Part shown: positions 27,682-36,297 of the stretch, piece by piece
Layout of the letters: the number at the start of each line of letters is the position of its first letter
How positions within the stretch are numbered: position 1 is the stretch's first letter
NCBI GenBank assembly: GCA_030639495.1
Contig: DAOWCP010000001.1
Span: forward strand, 1 to 64,000
Source: JAGLTN01 sp023135255
GTDB taxonomy: Bacteria; Planctomycetota; Phycisphaerae; Sedimentisphaerales; Anaerobacaceae
DNA length: 64,000 bases
Reading direction: 5' to 3'
Notes under the pieces: generated by a model
Database searches by the model: none
The model's input: only the letters and a program-made list of their open reading frames with translations
What the model was told of the DNA's origin: nothing
Translations under genes and position numbers: made by a program

Positions 27682-28341
27682 TTATACCGGCTTAATAACA
27701 CAGGCAAACTGGGAATATTTAGCATCCCACATCTGATTCCATAAAAGAAAATTTATTATTTTAAATTTCTTGCTGCGGGTAGCGTTTATGCCTTCCATGG
27801 TTATTATTTCGTATCCCAACTCGCCGAACATTTTGACAAGGCTCTTGTAGGTATAAAATCGCACATGTGCGGTATCCAGTATACCAAGTTCTCTGTAATC
27901 CCATTCTCCTCTCCATACTAGAGCACGCAAGTTTCGCCAATGCCGGACGTTTGGAATTGAAGCAACTATAACTCCTTTGCTGGTTAGTTTTTTCTTCAGA
28001 TTCTTCAACAAATAGAACGGATCTGCGATACAGCTCATCACGTCATTTAAGATTACACAATCAAAATAATTCTCAGGTAATTTTTCCAGAGACTCGATTG
28101 CATCGCCTGTTATTACATTATCCAGGCTCTCAGAAGCAATTTGTGCGGCTTTGTCGTTAATTTCAACGGCCCAGCTTTCGGTGTTAAATGTATCTTTTAC
28201 CAGTTTAGAGAAATAACCGTAACCGCAACCGATCTCCAGAGTTTTTTCCACATCTTTTGGAATATACTTTAACATCTTGTCTCTGGTGGCTTCGTAGTAA
28301 TGGTCGGGTTTTGTGTATGAATAAGAGATCTTACTTGGCAT
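27682..28341 (-). CDS. Class I SAM-dependent methyltransferase
   Basis: 219 residues. Motif I is LEIGCGYGYFSKL (~35-47), followed by the acidic VEINDKAA, and a motif-II-like DCVILNDVMSCIADP with a 'LL KNLKKKLTSKGVIVASIPN' motif III region. These bind S-adenosylmethionine. The substrate pocket is not identifiable. It lies in the glycan cluster with the GT2 at 28359 upstream on its strand (17-bp gap), so it may methylate a sugar or lipid in the surface polymer. That role is inferred. Confidence 0.85.
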   Translation of the reverse strand: MPSKISYSYTKPDHYYEATRDKMLKYIPKDVEKTLEIGCGYGYFSKLVKDTFNTESWAVEINDKAAQIASESLDNVITGDAIESLEKLPENYFDCVILNDVMSCIADPFYLLKNLKKKLTSKGVIVASIPNVRHWRNLRALVWRGEWDYRELGILDTAHVRFYTYKSLVKMFGELGYEIITMEGINATRSKKFKIINFLLWNQMWDAKYSQFACVIKPV

Positions 28342-28358
28342 GGTACCCTCTCTATATA

Positions 28359-29288
28359 TTATATTTCAGACAAAGGCTCCGGCATTTGCCAGTTTGAATT
28401 TGGGTCATTCTTTTTATTTAACAGTAAAGTCCACATTAATTCTAAATAAACCCGTATGCCGATCGGCCAGTATCTGAGAGCACGTTTATACAAAGTGATT
28501 GCCGCTGAACGACCTTTATTACGGCGATGCGATCGGGCAACCCTGCGACAGGCACGGCTCATATGATATCTTGCTATAGCAGCTGGTATTATTTTATTTC
28601 CGCCGAGACGAAAATAAAAACGCTCCAAAATCAGGATTCTTGTTGGTTGAAGGCTCATTTTTTTCGAGAGGTTTGTCGCATGTTCCCTACGGATGGCCTC
28701 AACTTCATCGACAAACAAATATTTTATCTGCGTTGAAAGTCTCAGGAAATAATCTTTGTCCTCACAGCCTATTCTAAGCGATTCATCAAAGTAAAAATTT
28801 TCCAGAACCGACCTATGAATAACAGTAGCTGAGTTCCAAACAACGTTGCCTTTAAAGATATCCATGGTTAATTGCCCACTTTTGCCTTTTGGTCTTCGGT
28901 ATGATTTAATTTTAGTACCGTCAGGATAGTGCACTGTAATAGGACTGTATGCAGCGCCAAACTTGCTATTCTTTTCCAGAGCCGAGAGCATAACCTGGAT
29001 ATAATTTTTCGGCCATAAATCATCATGATCTAAAAACGCAACGTACTGGCCGTTGGCCTTAGAGAAACCATAATTATAAGAACTTGGTGTACCACCGTTA
29101 TCTTTGTAGAAATAATGGACTCGACTATCGGCTATTGCCTCAACGATCTGCCGTGTATTATCTGTCGAACCGTCATCAACAACAATAATCTCTAAGTCCG
29201 TCTCAGTTTGCCGCAAAACACTGTTGATGGTTTCTCCTACCATGTCACACAGGTTATAAGTAGGAATGATTACGCTTATTTTCGGCAT
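28359..29288 (-). CDS. Family 2 glycosyltransferase, paralogue
   Basis: 309 residues. PKISVIIPTYNLCDMVGETI, DDGSTDNTRQ and LDHDDLWPKNY show GT2 motifs; the last matches the enzyme at 24399 closely (LDHDDLWPDSNY). The C-terminal end SNWQMPEPLSEI repeats the ending of that protein too. The gene lies on the opposite strand to its paralogues and is 43 bp from the aminotransferase gene upstream. It is the third copy of one local family. Confidence 0.9.
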   Translation of the reverse strand: MPKISVIIPTYNLCDMVGETINSVLRQTETDLEIIVVDDGSTDNTRQIVEAIADSRVHYFYKDNGGTPSSYNYGFSKANGQYVAFLDHDDLWPKNYIQVMLSALEKNSKFGAAYSPITVHYPDGTKIKSYRRPKGKSGQLTMDIFKGNVVWNSATVIHRSVLENFYFDESLRIGCEDKDYFLRLSTQIKYLFVDEVEAIRREHATNLSKKMSLQPTRILILERFYFRLGGNKIIPAAIARYHMSRACRRVARSHRRNKGRSAAITLYKRALRYWPIGIRVYLELMWTLLLNKKNDPNSNWQMPEPLSEI

Positions 29289-29331
29289 AGATAGCTCCTG
29301 TATTTACAGTATTGGCGATAAAAATTGCAAA

Positions 29332-30525
29332 TTAGCTGGATGGGTTGGATATCTCTTGGATTGTTGCACAGCAACTGTGATCATATTCTACAACCGCATT
29401 GACGATTGTCGTCAAATCTTCATCTGTTAACCACCATCCTACAGGAATAGAGATTTGTTCAGATATAAACTCATCCACTCCCGGCAACTCAGCCCTGAAA
29501 TCCTTGAACATAGTATGCATATCATTTCTCGCATGGACTTGGGAAACTGTAATACCCATTTTTTTCATATGCTCCATAAATTTACAGCGGTCTTTAACTC
29601 TCATAGTATAAAGCCAATATGCACTTCTGCGATTATCTTTATATCTTAGAGGCCGTACAGTTTTAAGATCGCTGAAAGCTTCATTGTATATAGTAGCATT
29701 AGCCTGATGTTTTTTGATTGTGTCAGCTACATATTTGAGTTGTTCAAGACCAATCGTCGCCGTCACATCATTCATATGGAACTTATAGCCATATTCAATG
29801 ATATCGGCTTCACATCGAAGGTCCTTTCGTTTGGACTTGCGATCAATACCATACCATCTAAGAAGTCTTCCTTTTTCACAGTCAGCTTCAGATTTACAAA
29901 CCAAAGCTCCCCCGTCTATAGTTGTCATATGCTTTATTGCCTGGAATGAAAAACACGCAAAGTCCGAGTGCGAGCCGATTGGTTTGCCTTGATATGTTGA
30001 GCCGAATGAATGGCATGCATCTTCAATCAGTTTTATTTTATGCTTGGCGGCGATAGCATTCAATTCATCAAGATCGCACGGATAACCGCCCCAGTGGACG
30101 CACATAATTGCCTTTGTTTTTGGAGTGATTTTTCTTGCGACATCTTCCGGGTCGATATTCGCTGTCCAAGGGTCAATGTCAGCCCAGATAATTTTAGCCC
30201 CCATCGCCATGATAGGTTCATTTGTAGCTGAACATGTCATAGCCGTTGAGATAACTTCATCATTGTGGCCTACCCCTGCTAACCTAAGTGCCAATTGCAG
30301 CGCAGCCGTACCATTATTCACTGCCAGTACATTATTGTTATCGAACCACAATTCACCAAGCTGATGTTCAAATTCTTCTACTCGCGGTCCTTCCCCTATA
30401 TAACCGCTCATCAGAACCTTGCCTAAGGGCTCCAAAATGCTTTCGGGCATAAAAACCTTGAATAAAGGAATATTCTTTCCTTCACCGGATAGCAGTTCTT
30501 TTACCGATTTATCGACACTTCGCAT
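29332..30525 (-). CDS. DegT/DnrJ/EryC1/StrS-family sugar aminotransferase
   Basis: 397 residues. FVxV-type N terminus 'GYIGEGPRVEEFE', then a PLP-binding set: NNGTAALQLALRLAG, EDACHSFGSTYQGKPIGS, and the Schiff-base lysine in SFQAIKHMTTIDGGAL (~192-207). C-terminal AYWLYTMRV and SQVHARND fit. The family makes amino sugars such as perosamine or 4-amino-4,6-dideoxy hexoses for surface polymers. It heads a leftward run with the GT2 and methyltransferase. Start ATG 30525; the start was not tested against an RBS. Confidence 0.9.
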   Translation of the reverse strand: MRSVDKSVKELLSGEGKNIPLFKVFMPESILEPLGKVLMSGYIGEGPRVEEFEHQLGELWFDNNNVLAVNNGTAALQLALRLAGVGHNDEVISTAMTCSATNEPIMAMGAKIIWADIDPWTANIDPEDVARKITPKTKAIMCVHWGGYPCDLDELNAIAAKHKIKLIEDACHSFGSTYQGKPIGSHSDFACFSFQAIKHMTTIDGGALVCKSEADCEKGRLLRWYGIDRKSKRKDLRCEADIIEYGYKFHMNDVTATIGLEQLKYVADTIKKHQANATIYNEAFSDLKTVRPLRYKDNRRSAYWLYTMRVKDRCKFMEHMKKMGITVSQVHARNDMHTMFKDFRAELPGVDEFISEQISIPVGWWLTDEDLTTIVNAVVEYDHSCCATIQEISNPSS

Positions 30526-30995
30526 ATAAAAACCTTCCTGGTTTAAACATCAAATTGTAAAACTCATCTGCCGAGAAAATAACAAATAAAACCAACCAAT
30601 GCAAGAACATTTTTGTTCAGAGCTGCTTATAGCTGATAGATTTCTTGCCAGCTGAATAATTGTTCTTGTGGTATAATAGCCGTAAACGATCACCTATTCT
30701 TTTGCATGACGAAAAATAAGCACTTACAGCAAAACATCGGGGTAAATACAATTTGAAGTTTTTGTAACTACCCTAAACCACAGTTACTTCCGAGCAATGC
30801 AAACAGACCCTCTTTAAACTAAAATAATCACAAATATTTGTAAAAATTTATAGGCCTATAAATTCCGCGTTCGTGCTTATCTAATCGGGGAAAAGGCCCT
30901 TATCGCTAAGCAGAATCCCCCGCGAAAAACGCTATATCAGTATTGATATTAAAGATTTTCTAATCTTTTGGAAAACGTGTGGACGATATATAAAG
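30526..30995. other. Noncoding region between the aminotransferase and the ncRNA
   Basis: About 470 bp without a credible gene. On the + strand an extended -10 (TG at 30669-30670, TATAAT at 30672-30677) could fire toward the ncRNA, but no fitting -35 is seen. The rest I cannot interpret. Confidence 0.45.
30966..30994 (+). promoter_or_regulatory. Promoter-like sequence for the ncRNA at 31001
   Basis: TATAAA at 30989-30994 serves as -10, with a T-rich -35-like sequence at 30966-30971 (TTTTGG) 17 bp upstream. The predicted start is ~31001, which is just where a 9-bp RNA closing stem begins. Confidence 0.45.
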
Positions 30996-31000
30996 TAGAA

Positions 31001-31180
31001 AAGATGGCTCTTAGTGAATGACCAATAAGGTTATCTTAGCTGGATCTTTGAAGGTGGAACTGAAAGAGAGTAGATCGCACAAGGCCGAGCGTAATCGAAG
31101 CTGGAGAAGTAAAAGGCTAAACACAATACGGAAAGAGCCATAAAATAGACGGGAGAGCGTCGTTTGCTCTCCCATTTTTT
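31001..31180 (+). ncRNA. Candidate structured small RNA, ~180 nt
   Basis: The segment starts at a promoter-like -10 and ends at a strong terminator. Its ends pair: AUGGCUCUU (31004-31012) with AAGAGCCAU (31133-31141), 9 of 9 pairs. Inside are further local helices, e.g. GAUCU (31043-31047) with AGAUC (31072-31076), and GCC/GGC around AGC/GCU. No ORF explains it; the antisense ORF there is arginine-rich and overlaps the next gene. Size resembles 6S RNA, but no 6S-like long rod with a central bubble was found. Family is therefore unknown. Confidence 0.55.
31151..31180 (+). terminator. Intrinsic terminator of the ncRNA
   Basis: GGGAGAGC (31151-31158), 7-nt loop, GCTCTCCC (31166-31173), then ATTTTTTT. 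A perfect 8-bp GC-rich stem with a U-tract; it overlaps the stop of the convergent gene that ends at 31180. Confidence 0.88.
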
Positions 31181-32010
31181 TATTCCCATTCATCCTCATC
31201 GATCTCAGCCTTACACTCCGACGCCATCGTAAAATTCGTCGAATACGCAACGCAAACCGACATCGTCACCGCCCAGTAAAGATCAAACACATATTGACAT
31301 AACACAAACACAACCAAAAGTATCGCCAGCCCAATTGCCACCTGCCGCAAACTCGCATCCTTATCAGTTATGCAGTCTTCATTAATTACCTCTAATCCCC
31401 TCAAGACAATTATAAATATCGCATTGACAAGGTTCCACGCCGGAAATATCAGCCCCAACCCAGCACTGCTTTTGAGCATATACGCCCCCGCAAATATCCC
31501 GCTCATAGCAGTGATCAGCACAGCAAAACCAACCATCATCCCCTTCTCCGCGGAGCTCTTTTGCCGTCGGCTAAACACATGATAAATTGAAAGAGGCGCC
31601 CCGCCCGCCAGAATGATTAGCAATAATAGAATAACACCAGGGAAAATTTCAGCCAATCCTGCAAAATTAAGCATAGACATTCGCATCTGTAGATTCGTCA
31701 CCAGCAGCAAAACCGTAACCGCAACCATCAAAAATAAAGTCAGCTCATCAAATTGAGGCACCAATATCCGCTTATAAAACGCGATTCGCTCGTTGTCCTT
31801 CTGCGTCCATCGGTCTTTACGGAAGTTATCCGTCACCGCAGAGGCCTTTTTCTGCTTATATGGAGTAGGCTTGTTCGCATTCTCTTTGATTATATTAGCC
31901 TTGCTAACCCGAATAACCCGCCCGCATTTCGGACAATGAAGCTTCTTACCCAGGCACCCATCGCCGCCTCTAAGCTTCTCGCCGCAGTACATACATTTGA
32001 ATCTGATCAC
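31180..32010 (-). CDS. Zinc-ribbon membrane protein (copy 1)
   Basis: The GTG at 32010 is chosen because the resulting N terminus (VIRFKCMYCG) aligns exactly with that of the paralogue upstream (MLKIKCVYCG); a longer ATG reading at 32052 runs into the upstream gene. 276 residues. An N-terminal zinc ribbon (CxxC ... CPKC) is followed by a charged linker and about four membrane segments (e.g. LTLFLMVAVTVLLLVTNLQM and LLLLIILAGGAPLSIYHVF). The tail ends in an acidic EIDEDEWE. A stop-start spacing of one base (TAG G GTG) couples it to the upstream copy. Function is unknown. Confidence 0.72.
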   Translation of the reverse strand: MIRFKCMYCGEKLRGGDGCLGKKLHCPKCGRVIRVSKANIIKENANKPTPYKQKKASAVTDNFRKDRWTQKDNERIAFYKRILVPQFDELTLFLMVAVTVLLLVTNLQMRMSMLNFAGLAEIFPGVILLLLIILAGGAPLSIYHVFSRRQKSSAEKGMMVGFAVLITAMSGIFAGAYMLKSSAGLGLIFPAWNLVNAIFIIVLRGLEVINEDCITDKDASLRQVAIGLAILLVVFVLCQYVFDLYWAVTMSVCVAYSTNFTMASECKAEIDEDEWE

Positions 32011-32011
32011 C

Positions 32012-32911
32012 CTAATCCCCGCTCGATGTAACAAAGTTCGTCGAATACACAATGCAGATCGAATACGTCACCGCCCAGTGCGTCTTAAACCCATACTGGC
32101 ACACTAAAAACACCACCACCAATATCGCCAGCCCTAAAAGCACCTCCCACAATTTCGCATCCTTGTCAGTAATAGCCGATGTGCTTATCATCCCAGACCG
32201 CAGCAGAAAAAGCATCAACACCCCATTAGCAATATTCCATAACGGAAAAACCGTCTGCCACGTCAGCGATTTCGTCAGCGTACCAATCTGTGAAAGCCAG
32301 GACCTGGAATTTAATGAAAACTCAAGCCCCTGCCCCGCTTCTGCCAGCATCGCCTTACCAGCATAGATCCCGCTGCCCGCAGTAAAGACCACCGCAAAGA
32401 TCAGCATAACTACTTTTTCCCATTCGTACTTTTCTCTTTTACTAAAAACATGAAATACCGCCAACCCCGCCCCGCCGAACAAAATCAAACAAGCGATCCC
32501 AAGCATAACGATCATACCGTCACCAGGAGTTATACCCGAGATAGCCTCTACAAACTTCTCAACCTTGTTATCAAGACCATTATTCGTCCCCGCCACCAGC
32601 ACCGCCGCCGCCACCATCAAAAACAAACTCAGCTCATCAAAGTCAGGCACAAGCCATCTCGTTAAAAAGTTCCTATGCCTTCTCCTCATGATATCTGGAC
32701 GTGAAGAACTCGCAGCCTCACTTTTAGCTCTGCTCTTCTCAAGCAAAAGATCGATCTCAGCCTTACTCAGATCCTTCTCATCGCCTTTGATCAGCATAGC
32801 CTTGTTTATAAATATAACATGATTACACTTCGGACAATGAGCCTTTGTCCCCATCTTATCCTTACCCGCCAAAATCTTCTGCCCGCAATATACGCATTTA
32901 ATTTTAAGCAC
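32012..32911 (-). CDS. Zinc-ribbon membrane protein (copy 2)
   Basis: 299 residues, a paralogue of the next gene downstream. Residues ~5-30 are a four-cysteine zinc ribbon: CVYCGQK, then CPKCNHV. A hydrophilic linker follows (~45-85), then about four or five membrane helices, e.g. LSLFLMVAAAVLVAGTN and LIFAVVFTAGSGIYAGKAML. The shared core is DFDELSLFLMV and 'HVFSKR'. The two genes are a tandem duplication on one transcript. I do not recognise a named family; similar planctomycete proteins exist as hypothetical membrane proteins. Confidence 0.72.
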   Translation of the reverse strand: MLKIKCVYCGQKILAGKDKMGTKAHCPKCNHVIFINKAMLIKGDEKDLSKAEIDLLLEKSRAKSEAASSSRPDIMRRRHRNFLTRWLVPDFDELSLFLMVAAAVLVAGTNNGLDNKVEKFVEAISGITPGDGMIVMLGIACLILFGGAGLAVFHVFSKREKYEWEKVVMLIFAVVFTAGSGIYAGKAMLAEAGQGLEFSLNSRSWLSQIGTLTKSLTWQTVFPLWNIANGVLMLFLLRSGMISTSAITDKDAKLWEVLLGLAILVVVFLVCQYGFKTHWAVTYSICIVYSTNFVTSSGD

Positions 32912-32949
32912 GACTATCCCTTTCTATCGCTACCAGATAGACAAAGGAT

Positions 32950-32985
32950 ACCCCCATACCCGACAACTTGCAATTATTTATCCCC
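32950..32985. repeat. 36-bp direct repeat, copy 1
   Basis: Begins ACCCCCATACCCGACAAC; 33 of 36 bases match the copy at 34259-34294 in the same orientation. The two copies bracket the PEP-CTERM gene. Confidence 0.75.
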
Positions 32986-33029
32986 GCACCCCCTCCTATA
33001 ATTTCCACTCACCGAATCCACCCCGTTTA

Positions 33030-33049
33030 GGCCCCTCTTCAGAGGGGCC
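33030..33049. repeat. GC-rich perfect hairpin
   Basis: GGCCCCTCT (33030-33038) and AGAGGGGCC (33041-33049) with a 2-nt loop. There is no T-run on either side, so it is not an ordinary intrinsic terminator. It lies 3' of the PEP-CTERM gene on the - strand. Confidence 0.6.
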
Positions 33050-33158
33050 CCACCCTCAAAATTACAAAACCCAAACATAAAGCAAAAATAAAAACAATCG
33101 TAAATCTTTTTGAAGGTGACATATTCATACTTCTGTATCTTTAGCTCAAACACCAACC

Positions 33159-34073
33159 TCAGTGTCTTTTTTTAAATACCAAACCACCTAATCCAAGCAA
33201 AAGAATTGTTGCTGGTTCCGGCACTATCTCTAAAGTAGTCAAATCAAAATAATCTCCATATATCGAGACCCCTTCGAGTTTAATGTCATGGCTTCCTAAA
33301 CCTAACGAGTCGAGCGTAATGTCTGATAAGAGAAGACTCTCACCTGCCCCAATATAGATATCATCAATATACCATTTCAGCTCATCAATATAAGGAGCAT
33401 CAGAGGAGCCGCTGCCATCTAAGGCAATACTGTTTCCTAGCGAAGCCTCATATAAGCCGCCAGCATCTACTACGATATCGATATATGGTGTATACTCGAA
33501 GTCATCATAATTGAGCAACCCCCCAACTGAGAGGTTGTCAGTAGAAAGAAATTGAATACGTGCTATTGGCGCATCTGATACCCAACCATTCCATGCCCAT
33601 ATAGATTCCCCTGTGGTACTAACTGGCGCATTAATATTCTGCTCACCAAGAACGCTTCCATCAGCCCCGAAAAAACGAGCAACACCTCCAGGTTCTTTAA
33701 AAAGAGTAGTAAAGTAACCACCAAAGCCCATGGCCGGACTATTGAATATCAATTCAGGATCGCCACTACTTACGAAGAACTCATACATTCCACCATGTGG
33801 AGTACTTATGCACTGACCGCCTATATCGTTAACAAACAATATACCTGTTGTGGTCCCCACAGTTGCATCCCAGGGAGCTCTCGAATTAATTGCCTGTATT
33901 TGTGCTTGACTACCAAATGCGGACATACTTTCCACCATTGACAAATCTCTCTCAAAGTCTTCAGAAAATACCCCTGTGAATGGATTAACTGAAGTGATTG
34001 TTGCCGCACTAATAATGCACACATTCAACATCAAAATTACAAAGACAACACAATTTAGAATACTCTTTTTCAT
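33159..34073 (-). CDS. PEP-CTERM sorting-domain exported protein
   Basis: The start is set at ATG 34073 (MKKSILNC), where AGAGAG lies just upstream, rather than at the first ATG at 34115, which adds 14 residues before the signal peptide. 304 residues: signal peptide (to about residue 24), a beta-rich body, and the C-terminal sorting signal VPEPATILLLGLGGLVFKKRH, made of the PEP motif, a hydrophobic helix and a basic end. Exosortase-type enzymes process such signals. The gene sits between 36-bp direct repeats. Its ligand or role is unknown. Confidence 0.82.
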   Translation of the reverse strand: MKKSILNCVVFVILMLNVCIISAATITSVNPFTGVFSEDFERDLSMVESMSAFGSQAQIQAINSRAPWDATVGTTTGILFVNDIGGQCISTPHGGMYEFFVSSGDPELIFNSPAMGFGGYFTTLFKEPGGVARFFGADGSVLGEQNINAPVSTTGESIWAWNGWVSDAPIARIQFLSTDNLSVGGLLNYDDFEYTPYIDIVVDAGGLYEASLGNSIALDGSGSSDAPYIDELKWYIDDIYIGAGESLLLSDITLDSLGLGSHDIKLEGVSIYGDYFDLTTLEIVPEPATILLLGLGGLVFKKRH

Positions 34074-34258
34074 CTCTCTTACCCTTCCATCATAAAAAAT
34101 AAAAAAAACCAGCATCCATAGACAACCCGCCTACAAATCCTGGCTATAATTTCATCTGATAATCCTGCATTATCTCTATCTCTCTTCAAAAACTCATTCC
34201 TATTACACGATAAGCAGAGTTCATTATACCATATTTAAAATGGATGTCAAGTTATTAG

Positions 34259-34294
34259 ACCCCCATATCCGACAATTTGCAATTATTTACCCCC
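34259..34294. repeat. 36-bp direct repeat, copy 2
   Basis: Three mismatches to the copy at 32950-32985, same orientation. A second, weaker match follows (CACCGAAT near 33010 and 34330). Confidence 0.75.
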
Positions 34295-34404
34295 AAATAA
34301 ATCACCCCACTATCATTCCCGCCAAGGCACCGAATCTATTTTTAAATACCCTTCTACCACTTAAGCCAAACTAAAAATAATAATCACGGATAACTACCAA
34401 TATA

Positions 34405-36114
34405 TCACCACCAATTTATTTTGCTAACTTTTTCTAATAAGGGTATTGCAATTTCATTAAAACGGTTATAAGAATGATTAAACAATCCAGCTTTAATTGG
34501 AGGCCAGTTGTCTTTTTGAGCCTCTGCTTCTTCTAAGAGTTTGGCGTATAAGTTTTCTGTACTACGAGCACTTTTATATCCAAATCTGCCAAGAGGCCCT
34601 CGCTCTGAGTTTGTAATATCAGCATATGCTAACATCAAAAACATCTCAAATCGGTCAAATAGCTTCTCATAGCTTTGACCCAAAAATAAGATTTCTTCTA
34701 ACTGAGGTTGCAATAATTTAAAGATGTACTCGCTACGAGGAACATAATTTTTTTCATGTCCTGGAAAAATTTTAAAAACATCAAGTATCTCTGCCATAGC
34801 ATCAGATATAGGCACTATGATATTTGGTTGACTATAACGGTCTATTTGACAATCTACAGGAGTATTCATTACTATTGACAGGTTTTCATATCGTTTTGCT
34901 GCTATTGCTGATATACCGGCTACATACTCAAGCAGACATATTGGATACCATCTCATGTTTAGTAAAATAGTTTTTCCCGACTCAATTCCATTATTGTCAG
35001 TTAAACGTTTAAGTGTTTTTTCTAATAATGCTGCATGATTCACATCTCCCCAATATGCGAGTATGCAAAAGAATTGCATGAGTTTTTTTATGATATTTTC
35101 GTAAGCTTTAAATCTTTCAATAATTTGTTCATTTGGTAATGGATTGACGTGTAAAGGCATTTTTTCTTTAGAAGTAAGATTCAAAAACTTTCTTACCTCT
35201 TGCATTGCTATATCGTGAAGTATTATCTTCTTTGAAGGGTCTGTAACATATTCTTTGATTTTGGTTGGGAAAGCATCTTCTAAAGTAATATCTGTTTGTG
35301 TTGAAGAAACCTCAATTAGTAAATCCTTATCCTCTTCTGATTCTGTTTCAAGTTCCTCAAGTGGGTTTTCTGTAAATATAAAATCTCCATCCCCTTCTAT
35401 ATATCCATAGTGAGGTGTTTGATGAGAGTGATCATCATTGCCGACTTTTTCATAAACATAGGACATAATTCCATTAGCAGTTATTACGCCATCATTTGCA
35501 GCAGCACCTCCTAAACCTTGAAGAAGATGACCTGTAAATATAGAATGATCAGGTAAGGGTCCTCCAGCATCTGCTACGGTTTCATCTGCTTTCCCAGCGG
35601 TAATTACCTGCCTTGAAAATCTTTGGCACATATCTTTCAAAAATCTTTTACTACCTGTAGCAGGGGCTCGTGTAATTGCTAAACCACCATAACAAGCATC
35701 CATAATAAAAAGAATATGTTTAGCTTTTATGAGTTCTGCATTTCGTGTTAAATCATCCCACCGTATCAATGTAGAAGTTTCATTAGGTTTGGCATCAACT
35801 GGAAAAAGGAAGCCCACTTCGCCACGATTACCTGAAATAGTATGTCCATGCCCTGCGAAAAAGACGAATAGTTTATCATCTGGATTAGTTTTGTTTTGTG
35901 TGAAACCATGAAAAGTCTGCATTATATTATCTTTGGTTGCTTGTTCATCTTTTAAAAGAACTATATCTTCCTTGGCAAAATTGAACTTGTTTTCTATAAT
36001 ATCTACTACTCCTTGTGCGTCATTACAAGCATGTTTTAAAGGACTAACATGTTCATATTTATCGATTCCGATTATTAATGCTTTACGATTTTCATATTTA
36101 GGTTGATAAATCAT
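34405..36114 (-). CDS. Caspase-like (peptidase C14 family) protein
   Basis: The ATG at 36114 (MIYQPKYENRKALIIG) is preferred: GGAG lies 6 bp upstream, and it removes 13 residues from the longest reading. 569 residues. Residues ~8-230 form the caspase/metacaspase domain: KALIIGIDKYEH, FFAGHGH with the catalytic His89 and MDACYGG with the catalytic Cys141. An acidic linker (~245-265) is followed by a ~300-residue C-terminal region that I do not recognise (RGPLGRFGYKS near its end). Bacterial caspase-like proteins act in cell death or phage defence or in processing; which applies is not shown. No partner gene is adjacent. Confidence 0.85.
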   Translation of the reverse strand: MIYQPKYENRKALIIGIDKYEHVSPLKHACNDAQGVVDIIENKFNFAKEDIVLLKDEQATKDNIMQTFHGFTQNKTNPDDKLFVFFAGHGHTISGNRGEVGFLFPVDAKPNETSTLIRWDDLTRNAELIKAKHILFIMDACYGGLAITRAPATGSKRFLKDMCQRFSRQVITAGKADETVADAGGPLPDHSIFTGHLLQGLGGAAANDGVITANGIMSYVYEKVGNDDHSHQTPHYGYIEGDGDFIFTENPLEELETESEEDKDLLIEVSSTQTDITLEDAFPTKIKEYVTDPSKKIILHDIAMQEVRKFLNLTSKEKMPLHVNPLPNEQIIERFKAYENIIKKLMQFFCILAYWGDVNHAALLEKTLKRLTDNNGIESGKTILLNMRWYPICLLEYVAGISAIAAKRYENLSIVMNTPVDCQIDRYSQPNIIVPISDAMAEILDVFKIFPGHEKNYVPRSEYIFKLLQPQLEEILFLGQSYEKLFDRFEMFLMLAYADITNSERGPLGRFGYKSARSTENLYAKLLEEAEAQKDNWPPIKAGLFNHSYNRFNEIAIPLLEKVSKINWW

Positions 36115-36247
36115 TTTAAACTCCATAAAAAACAATTCGTATGCGTCATTCAAGGTAATACACCAATTTCTAATCTCTGCTATTATACACAGAACCGATA
36201 AAACAGCAATAGCTTATTTCTAAATTTATGTTTAATAAAACAGCCAT

Positions 36248-36262
36248 CCCGACAGAGTCGGG
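36248..36262 (-). terminator. Hairpin after parB
   Basis: On the - strand CCCGA, loop, TCGGG, then TGGCTGTTTTATT. Short stem, imperfect T-run; it lies 36 bases after the parB stop. Confidence 0.5.
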
Positions 36263-36297
36263 GTTTCTTAGTTTTGCATTTTTAGTTTTAAATTATA

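Noticed and set aside
31001..31180. tmRNA, SRP RNA or standard 6S RNA identity
   Set aside because: There is no tRNA-like end for tmRNA and no GGAAGCAGC-type SRP loop, and I could not draw a long 6S rod with a central bubble. It is left as unassigned.
31011..31250. - strand frame of 79 codons over the ncRNA
   Set aside because: Arginine-rich, no motif, overlaps both the terminator and the real gene at 31180.
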